Source: Prevotella sp. (lineage in GTDB: Bacteria > Bacteroidota > Bacteroidia > Bacteroidales > Bacteroidaceae). Taken from it: DNA of 64,000 nt. The stretch is from positions 55,123 through 119,122 of the forward strand of contig JAFTFX010000035.1 of assembly GCA_017458225.1 (NCBI GenBank), given 5' to 3'. How positions within the stretch are numbered: the first letter of the stretch is position 1; every line of letters starts with the position of its first letter. Positions 58,405-64,000 of this stretch are shown one piece after another. The notes below the pieces were generated by a model, which worked only from the letters and a program-made list of their open reading frames with translations, did not search any database and had not been told where the DNA came from. The translations under genes and the position numbers were made by a program.

Positions 58405-61160
58405 AAATCCTAAGACTATTCACTTTATCGCTATTCATCAGTATCTGCATGCTGGGCTCGGCCGACAACTGGATGCGGCGGCTGCCCGACAATGCCTACG
58501 TATCGACACTCTCCATACCCGGAAGTCATGACTCGGCCACGGGTCACGGTTTCTCCGGCGCGCTTGCATCATTCGGCAAGACCTATGCCCAGACACAGGA
58601 TCTCTCCATTCAGGAGCAATGGGAGCTGGGCATCCGCGCCTTCGACTTCCGCCCTGCCGTCTATGACAACTATATCAACATCAACCACGGCATCATGCCC
58701 ACCAAGCTGCACTTCGACACGGCGCTCTACACGTTGGTGGACTATCTGAAAGCCAACCCCTCTGAGTTCGTCATCATCCACATGCTGCACGACGGCGAAG
58801 GCGACGACGTGAAGAACGTCTACGAGGAGCGCATCCTGGAACTGCTGAACAGGGCCGACCTGAGAAACTATCTGGCCGACTTCAAGAAAGACCTGAAGGT
58901 GAAAGACCTGCGCGGCAAAATACTCATTCTGAGCCGCAACGAATATGCCGAGACACCCATCGGCGGATTCTTCATCAACTGGTCGGGCTCGGAAGACTGG
59001 TACTGGCAGACACGCGGACAAATTAAAGGAGCCACCAGCACTGCTACCGCCACACTCTACATGCAGGACTATTCCGACACGCACAACAGCGGCGGCGTAG
59101 AGACAAAGGTGAATGCCATCAACACCATGCTCGACTTCAGCACCGCCCATCAGACTAAGAGCGCTTCCGACATTGTGTGGGTGTTCAATCTTGCTTCAGC
59201 TTATTCCAAGGTGAGCAAGATTCCCATCGTAGGCACCGAGGCATCGACCAGCGACGGCTATCGCGACAATGCCACCTACACCCATGCCGCCATTCTGGAC
59301 TATCTGGCACGGAAGAGCGGACCTACGGGTGTCATCCTGATGGACTATGCCGGCGTGGACTGGAGCGGCAGCTACAACACACGCGGCAAAGAGATGATCG
59401 ATGCCATCATTGCGAACAATTTCAAGTATCTGGGCGATCTGGCCACCATCGGTGAGAGCGATGCAACGACCAAAAAGCCCGTTGACTTCACTCCCTATAT
59501 TGCCAACCCGCGCTTCAATGCCAACAACCTGACCAGCGGATGGACGGGCGATACCTTTGGTGCCGTAGGCGGCGCGGAAAATGCCGAGCACTACAACCGC
59601 AACTACAACACCTGGCAGACCGTCACTGGCATTCCCAACGGTGTCTATGCCGTGGGTGTCAAGGCATTCTACCGCGCCGGCATGCCTGCCGAGAGTTTCA
59701 AGCACTACCGGATGAAAGACGCTCAGTCGCGCTATGCACGGCTCTATGCCATTGCCGGTCAGGACACCACGGTGCAGGCAATTGTGTCTCCCTTCTCAGC
59801 CAAGAATGGCCGGAAGCGAAACGTGGGCGACGAGGTATATATATCGGGGGGCGGCCAAACCAACTACATCCCCAACAACATGGTGGCAGCCGAATACTAC
59901 ATGCACACCATGAACAAGTATGCCAACACGGTCTTCGTGGCCGTCGACAACAACACGCTGACGATGGGGGTCCGGAAAGACCAGACCATCGGGAGCGACT
60001 GGACCCTGTTCGACGACTTCTCGCTGACTTACTATGGCAATCAGACCGATGCCTATCAATACTGTCTGGACCAGCAGCAGAAGAATGCCGAGAGCTATAG
60101 CGGCATCACTGCAACGGCTGCTTACGTTCAGGCATACACCAACAGTCTGACAGCCAAAGCCACGAACAAGCAGGAGCTAACGGCTGCCATCAAAGCCATC
60201 AATGGCGCACTCGACGACCTCGCGCTGAATGTTACGCTCTGGGCCGACTATCAGGCTATTGCCAACGAGTGTCTGGCTTCTGTCATGGACGAGAGTGTGC
60301 CCGAGCAGAAGCGCACTGCCTTGTCGGCCTACCTCGACCAACATTTCACGCCCAACATGCAGGCGCTCGTGCTGACCAACAGCGAGCTCAAGGCCGAGAT
60401 TGCCTATGCAGAAGACCTGCTCTCAAAGACCGCTACCGACATCACCGACGGCTATATGGCCAATGCCGACTTCACCTGGGGCGACACCTCATGGAACAAG
60501 GCGGAGGACACACGTCCGGGACTGGCTTTCAGCGAGAATATTGCAGAGGCCTATGACACCGACTTCGACCTCTATCAAGAAGTGACCGTCACCCAACTGG
60601 GTGTCTACGAGCTGTCAGCCAAGGGATTCTTCCGACTGGAGCGCGGAGGCGATGCATGGACAAAACAGGTGAATGGCGAACAGGTGGCCGAAGTATTCCT
60701 CTACATCAACGACGAGATGATCATGCTGAACAGCATCTTCAACGAGCCGCTGCCTGCCAACAGCCAGCAGGCCGCCCAGCGAACGGGCAGTTGGATGGCC
60801 GACGTAGACCCCGGCAACCTCTACCCTGACGACATGGCCAGTGCGGCCTATGCCTTCAGCACCGGCATGTATCCTAACAAGGTGAGCTATCTGGTGACGA
60901 ATGCCGACGGAGAAACGTTGCGCATCGGCATTCGCGGTAAGATGACGGGGGCCAACTGGGCTTGCTTCGACGATTTCCGGCTGAGCTACCGTGCATCGGC
61001 AACACTGGGCATTCAGCAACCTGAGGCTATTCAGCACCCCGAGAGCGCTGCACCGTCGGTCTACTACGACTTGCAGGGCAAGCAACTGACCGCACCACAC
61101 GGCCACGGCATCTTCATTCAGAAAGATGCCCAAGGCAGGGTGAAAAAGGTGATTCGGTAA
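58401..61160 (+). CDS. PI-specific phospholipase C with binding modules, T9SS cargo
   Basis: This 919-residue protein has signal peptide MKILRLFTLSLFISICMLGSA. The PI-PLC X domain occupies about 22-345. SIPGSHDSATG gives catalytic His43, INHGIMP gives His96, and FDFRP gives Arg84. LSRNEYAETPIGGFFINWSG and GVILMDYAGVDW are later blocks. Next come a jelly-roll-like domain (NPRFNANNLTSGWTG), a helical FIVAR-like spacer (about 560-680), a second jelly roll (NADFTWGDTSWN) and a T9SS tail (VYYDLQGKQL...). The family cleaves phosphatidylinositol or its glycans to diacylglycerol and cyclic inositol phosphate, without needing calcium. It is translationally coupled to the phosphatase gene. Confidence 0.9.
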   Translation: MKILRLFTLSLFISICMLGSADNWMRRLPDNAYVSTLSIPGSHDSATGHGFSGALASFGKTYAQTQDLSIQEQWELGIRAFDFRPAVYDNYININHGIMPTKLHFDTALYTLVDYLKANPSEFVIIHMLHDGEGDDVKNVYEERILELLNRADLRNYLADFKKDLKVKDLRGKILILSRNEYAETPIGGFFINWSGSEDWYWQTRGQIKGATSTATATLYMQDYSDTHNSGGVETKVNAINTMLDFSTAHQTKSASDIVWVFNLASAYSKVSKIPIVGTEASTSDGYRDNATYTHAAILDYLARKSGPTGVILMDYAGVDWSGSYNTRGKEMIDAIIANNFKYLGDLATIGESDATTKKPVDFTPYIANPRFNANNLTSGWTGDTFGAVGGAENAEHYNRNYNTWQTVTGIPNGVYAVGVKAFYRAGMPAESFKHYRMKDAQSRYARLYAIAGQDTTVQAIVSPFSAKNGRKRNVGDEVYISGGGQTNYIPNNMVAAEYYMHTMNKYANTVFVAVDNNTLTMGVRKDQTIGSDWTLFDDFSLTYYGNQTDAYQYCLDQQQKNAESYSGITATAAYVQAYTNSLTAKATNKQELTAAIKAINGALDDLALNVTLWADYQAIANECLASVMDESVPEQKRTALSAYLDQHFTPNMQALVLTNSELKAEIAYAEDLLSKTATDITDGYMANADFTWGDTSWNKAEDTRPGLAFSENIAEAYDTDFDLYQEVTVTQLGVYELSAKGFFRLERGGDAWTKQVNGEQVAEVFLYINDEMIMLNSIFNEPLPANSQQAAQRTGSWMADVDPGNLYPDDMASAAYAFSTGMYPNKVSYLVTNADGETLRIGIRGKMTGANWACFDDFRLSYRASATLGIQQPEAIQHPESAAPSVYYDLQGKQLTAPHGHGIFIQKDAQGRVKKVIR

Positions 61161-61175
61161 AAACAGCAGCTGTCT

Positions 61176-61970
61176 CTACTTGATTTTCCTGCCCAACGCG
61201 CGCACCACGAACCAGCCATGCATCATGACGGTCGATAACCAACCGTAGTGTCGGCACATGATGCGGAAGCGTTCGCGGAGCGATTCGCGGCGATGGCGCG
61301 TGGTGGCACCCTCCTCTGTGTAGTTGGCCACCACCATATTTATATTATAAAGGGGTAGACCGGCCCGTTCACCTTCCTGCATCACACGGATGCACCAGTC
61401 CACATCGGCCGAATAGCGATAGCGCAGGTCGTAAGGCAGGTTCTTGGCCAAGTCGGTTCGGGCATAGAAAGCCTGATGGCACACCAGCATGCCGTGACGG
61501 AACGACTGCCACGACAGCTGCTCGGGGGCCTGCAGATGGCGCGGATGCAGATAGCGGCCCTCACCGTCCACGATATTTGTTTCGCCATAGAGCACAGCCG
61601 GCAACTCGGCTGTAGGCAGTTCGTTCAGCCGGCAGCGATAGGCTATCTGCTCCAGCGTGTCATCGCTGGGGAAGAAGTCGCCGGCATTCATGAACAGCAC
61701 ATAGTCGCCCATGGCCTGCGTCAGTCCTTTGTTCATGGCATCATAGATGCCGCGATCGGGCTCTGAGCGAACGATAACCTTATGCCCGTTGCCGCTTTCG
61801 TCGCTGCGCTGCTTGTATTCCCCGGCCAGCTGCAGGGTGCCGTCGGTCGATGCCCCGTCGATGATGAGGTGTTCCACGTCCTCATAGGTCTGGCGGAACA
61901 CGCTGTCGAGTGTGCGGCCCACGACGGCAGCCGCATTATAGGTGATAGTGATGATGGTGAAACGTGTCAT
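61176..61970 (-). CDS. Glycosyltransferase family 2
   Basis: This 264-residue protein is a GT-A enzyme without a signal peptide. It starts TRFTIITITYNAAAVVGRTLDS, with the nucleotide-sugar motif IDGASTDGTLQ, the DXD-like AGDFFPSDD near residue 95, and RYSADVDWCIRVMQEGE as acceptor/catalytic region. The C-terminal RHRRESLRERFRIM is basic and could contact the membrane. It adds a sugar to a surface polysaccharide or lipid-linked oligosaccharide. It follows the GT4 gene by 18 bp in the same direction. The sugar and acceptor cannot be deduced. Confidence 0.93.
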   Translation of the reverse strand: MTRFTIITITYNAAAVVGRTLDSVFRQTYEDVEHLIIDGASTDGTLQLAGEYKQRSDESGNGHKVIVRSEPDRGIYDAMNKGLTQAMGDYVLFMNAGDFFPSDDTLEQIAYRCRLNELPTAELPAVLYGETNIVDGEGRYLHPRHLQAPEQLSWQSFRHGMLVCHQAFYARTDLAKNLPYDLRYRYSADVDWCIRVMQEGERAGLPLYNINMVVANYTEEGATTRHRRESLRERFRIMCRHYGWLSTVMMHGWFVVRALGRKIK

Positions 61971-61988
61971 AGATTTAAGCGAACCGTG

Positions 61989-63293
61989 TCATAGATGGAA
62001 ATGCCGTTGGGCAAGGGCATGCTGATAGACTTCTATATAGCGCAGCGAGACAATCGACTGCGAATAGCTGTGGGTGACCTTGGTGACGCACTGTCGCGAG
62101 AGCTCGTCGTGGTCGGCCTCGAAGAGCACCCAGCGAATGCCCTGTGCCAGGTCGTCGGCATCTTCATAGCGGGCCACATAGCCGTTCTTGCGATGGTCAA
62201 TCATCTCGGGGATGCCGCCTACACGGAAGCCCACACAGGGCACGCCGCAAGCCATCGCCTCCATGATGGTGTTGGGCAGGTTCTCCGACAGCGAGGGCAG
62301 CACAAAGGCATCGGCAGCACGGAAGACGCTGACGATGCGGTGCTCGTCGCTGACGTAGCCCAGAGGATAGGCCTCAAACGGCAGCATCGCGGCCACCTCG
62401 TCGGCATGGCCTCCCATGATGACCACAGCAGTGTTGCTGACCATTTCAGGATGGGCTGCAGCCAGTTGCCGGCAGGCTTCCACCAGATACTCCATACCTT
62501 TATAGCGATTGGTGACGCTCTGACAGACGAACAGCAACAGCCGCTTGTCGGCCGGCAGCTGTTCCTGACGGCGGGCCTCAGCCTGACTGCCCGGACAGAA
62601 CACTCGCGTGTCGATGGGGTTAGGAATGCTGGTCAGCTGCTGTCCCTGCAGCAACTTGCTTTGTCGGGCCTCGCCCTCCAGCCAGCGGCTGCACGCCACG
62701 AAACTGATATTACTGCCCTCCAGCAGTCGGCGCTTGCGCTCCCACACCACTGCCGACAGATCATGGTTGCTGCCACCGCCAGGCAGATAGCGGCAATGAC
62801 AGCAACCCGTGGTGAAGTTGCGGCAGCCAAGCGTCAGATGGCAGATAGCCGTGGCAGGCCACACATCATGCATGGTCCACACCACAGGCTTGCCCGACTG
62901 CAGAATCTTCCGGATGCCATCGAGCGACAGCATGCCCTGGTTCACCCAGTGCAGATGAATCACATCGGCCTCCTTGAACTCCGGCAGACGGGTGATATCG
63001 CTACCGGCACAGGCCAGATCAATGTCGAACAGGTGTTTACGGGAGAAGTGTAAATAGCAGAAGATGACCAGCCGCTCCCACAGGAAGTGCCATCTCAGCC
63101 AGGGCGAACGCGGCAGCGAGGCCACGGTGATGCGCTCCGGAACAGCCATTCCGTCATGCTGAATGACTTCCGCACGGTCACGCACCAGCATCTTGGCCTT
63201 CACACCGTTGTTGTTCAGTGCCTCCATCAGCCGGCAGGCAGCAACTGCCGCCCCGCCATTCAGCTCACTTGTGTTTACTATCAGTACTCGCAT
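61989..63293 (-). CDS. Glycosyltransferase family 4
   Basis: This 434-residue protein starts MRVLIVNTSELNGGAAVAA. A longer open frame to 63404 runs through the promoter and is rejected. It is GT-B: the N-terminal GGAAVAACRLMEAL acceptor side, VVWTMHDVWPAT, a four-cysteine segment (CRNFTTGCCHCRYLPGGG) that may bind metal, and the donor-side motif PSLSENLPNTIMEAMACG (E-x7-E). It is probably involved in capsular or lipopolysaccharide glycan synthesis with the adjacent GT2. Promoter TTTG-N19-TACCTTTG (63302-63332) leaves only about 8 nt before the ATG, so the mRNA may be nearly leaderless. Confidence 0.93.
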   Translation of the reverse strand: MRVLIVNTSELNGGAAVAACRLMEALNNNGVKAKMLVRDRAEVIQHDGMAVPERITVASLPRSPWLRWHFLWERLVIFCYLHFSRKHLFDIDLACAGSDITRLPEFKEADVIHLHWVNQGMLSLDGIRKILQSGKPVVWTMHDVWPATAICHLTLGCRNFTTGCCHCRYLPGGGSNHDLSAVVWERKRRLLEGSNISFVACSRWLEGEARQSKLLQGQQLTSIPNPIDTRVFCPGSQAEARRQEQLPADKRLLLFVCQSVTNRYKGMEYLVEACRQLAAAHPEMVSNTAVVIMGGHADEVAAMLPFEAYPLGYVSDEHRIVSVFRAADAFVLPSLSENLPNTIMEAMACGVPCVGFRVGGIPEMIDHRKNGYVARYEDADDLAQGIRWVLFEADHDELSRQCVTKVTHSYSQSIVSLRYIEVYQHALAQRHFHL

Positions 63294-63301
63294 AGCAGAT
63301 G

Positions 63302-63332
63302 CAAAGGTACGGAAAAACGGGGGAAATGCAAA
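63302..63332 (-). promoter_or_regulatory. Promoter of the glycosyltransferase pair
   Basis: TTTG (63329-63332), 19-bp spacer, then TACCTTTG (63302-63309), a full consensus match. The ATG is only 8 bp from the -7 box. Confidence 0.75.
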
Positions 63333-63463
63333 ACAAAACTCATTTGTTTTTATTTTCGATTCAGGAAAGTGCAAAAAACGGGCTTTTTGTCGCTGTTTCC
63401 GCACACAATCGTTTGATTTACGTCAAGAACGAGTGACTTTTTTACACGAAACAGGCAAAAACT

Positions 63464-63495
63464 ATTGCGAGATTGCAGCATTCGTTGTACCTTTG
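63464..63495 (+). promoter_or_regulatory. Promoter of the candidate noncoding RNA
   Basis: ATTG (63464-63467), 20-bp spacer, then TACCTTTG (63488-63495), facing a region without a substantial ORF. Confidence 0.65.
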
Positions 63496-63499
63496 CATC

Positions 63500-63758
63500 G
63501 TCAAAAGGTTAATAGATTGTTTTAGGTTAGTAGTAATATTTATAGTTTTAGGTTTTTAGTTATTGGTAAAAAAGAAAGTTTTCAACTGTAGGATAACAGG
63601 AGGTCGCTGTGAAGCTCCCTTTTAAACTTTCAAATTTTTGGTAGACATTTAGCATCGGCTAAAGAGACACCGAAGATTTGTTTAAACTGAAAAAGGATTT
63701 TTAGTTAAACATAGGCTTGTTCCGCAGTAGCTCGTGAGAGTTGCTGCGGACTTTTTTT
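63500..63758 (+). ncRNA. Candidate structured noncoding RNA, about 260 nt
   Basis: Between a consensus promoter (63464-63495) and a strong terminator (63721-63758) lies about 225 bp with no substantial ORF but many paired segments. GAAAGTTT (63574-63581) pairs with AAACTTTC (63624-63631), enclosing CTGT/ACAG and GGAG/CTCC hairpins. TTTAGC-ATCG-GCTAAA (63648-63663) is a perfect tetraloop hairpin. A further stem follows near 63680-63710 (GTTTAAACT with AGTTAAAC). It does not look like tmRNA, RNase P RNA or SRP RNA; 6S RNA is unlikely because the ends do not pair. A possible 11-codon peptide (GTG at 63609, preceded by AGGAGG) lies within it. Function unknown. Confidence 0.65.
63721..63758 (+). 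terminator. Terminator of the candidate noncoding RNA
   Basis: TCCGCAG (63721-63727) pairs with CTGCGGA (63744-63750), with an inner CTC/GAG pairing, followed by C and seven T (63752-63758). Confidence 0.9.
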
Positions 63759-63784
63759 GCGATTTTTGCCTACACTGCTGTCAC
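63752..63784 (+). repeat. Dispersed repeat, copy D (3' of the noncoding RNA)
   Basis: Contains TACACTGCTGTCACT on the plus strand and begins within the terminator T-run. It forms a 21-bp inverted repeat (one mismatch) with copy C about 46 bp away. Confidence 0.85.
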
Positions 63785-63832
63785 TCCGGTCGTAGTCCAT
63801 TACTCACTGGCAGTCAGCACGTTGCAAGAAAA

Positions 63833-63862
63833 GTGACAGCAGTGTATGCAAAATCAGCAAAA
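63833..63862 (-). repeat. Dispersed repeat, copy C
   Basis: Contains TACACTGCTGTCAC on the minus strand. Together with copy D it flanks a short unique segment, resembling the ends of a small non-autonomous element. Confidence 0.8.
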
Positions 63863-63904
63863 CCTAAATTCCGCAGCACTTTAGTTTAACTTTCTTTATA
63901 AGTA

Positions 63905-63929
63905 CCTGAGCAACTTTTTGTTGCTCAGG
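63905..63929. repeat. Perfect 10-bp hairpin near the window end
   Basis: CCTGAGCAAC (63905-63914) and GTTGCTCAGG (63920-63929) flank a T5 loop. No T-run follows on the plus strand, so the role (terminator, operator or element end) is unclear. Confidence 0.7.
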
Positions 63930-63937
63930 ATTTGGCC

Positions 63938-64000
63938 ATGTCAGATTTTTCACTTACCTTAGTGCTGCAAATCAAGACAAGCAAAATCATCAATGACATG
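63938..64000 (+). CDS. Possible gene running off the window end
   Basis: An ATG at 63938 opens a frame of 21 codons without a stop (MSDFSLTLVLQIKTSKIINDM) to the edge. It starts 8 bp after the perfect hairpin at 63905-63929. Too short to identify. Confidence 0.3.
   Translation, partial: MSDFSLTLVLQIKTSKIINDM

Noticed and set aside
63405-63463. Short frames to the right of the GT4 gene
   Set aside because: They cross the GT4 promoter and have no coding signals.

Overview
The window looks like a chromosomal segment from a Bacteroidales bacterium, most likely Prevotella or a close relative. The evidence is: many TAnnTTTG -7 promoter boxes (several with a TTTG-like -33 box 19-20 bp upstream), eight secreted proteins ending in a type IX secretion (T9SS) type A sorting domain, a SusC/SusD pair, surface-type lipoproteins, an ATP-dependent PEP carboxykinase, and the conserved cluster ftsX-DUF3098-uppP-truB-queA-folK. 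No rRNA, tRNA, CRISPR array or complete insertion sequence was seen. The species assignment is inference from gene content.

Layout. 1-334: the edge of a likely toxin-antitoxin pair. 334-10804: a carbohydrate-type secreted protein and two divergently transcribed PL11 rhamnogalacturonan lyases, one carrying a long autotransporter-type beta-repeat tail (pectin degradation). 10837-18534: dnaA coupled to an MG2-domain secreted protein, then an MCE protein with a cell-wall amidase, and folB with a ribonucleotide-reductase-like C-terminal protein. 18640-19468: a decayed xylose locus (xylA with an internal deletion, xylB reduced to its tail). 19655-33318: housekeeping genes (pckA, upp, a deacetylase, rsmD, a RecD-like helicase, folK, queA, truB, uppP, ftsX, a radical SAM protein, a HerA-like ATPase and a phosphopantetheinyl transferase).

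33371-38840: two copies of an apparently undescribed two-gene module. Each is a T9SS-secreted beta-sandwich protein followed by a very short acidic protein ending FGxRx5W plus acidic residues. A Bro-N gene lies between them. 39118-50569: a seven-gene import operon with two T9SS proteins, SusC, SusD, an HExxH lipoprotein, a DUF4302 lipoprotein and an acidic-tailed lipoprotein. An AraC-type TPR regulator (50737-52458) sits just upstream, and 14-bp direct repeats at 22-bp spacing lie between them.

52593-64000: terC; the unit with rpoN, a PAP2-like protein and purE; a translationally coupled histidine phosphatase and PI-specific phospholipase C that could together release phosphate from inositol lipids; two glycosyltransferases; and a probable structured noncoding RNA of about 260 nt with its own promoter and terminator. 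A dispersed repeat with core TACACTGCTGTCACT occurs four times, three of them immediately 3' of transcription units. The most interesting candidates are the secreted-protein/short-acidic-protein module, the structured RNA, the phosphatase/phospholipase pair and the 3'-end repeat.
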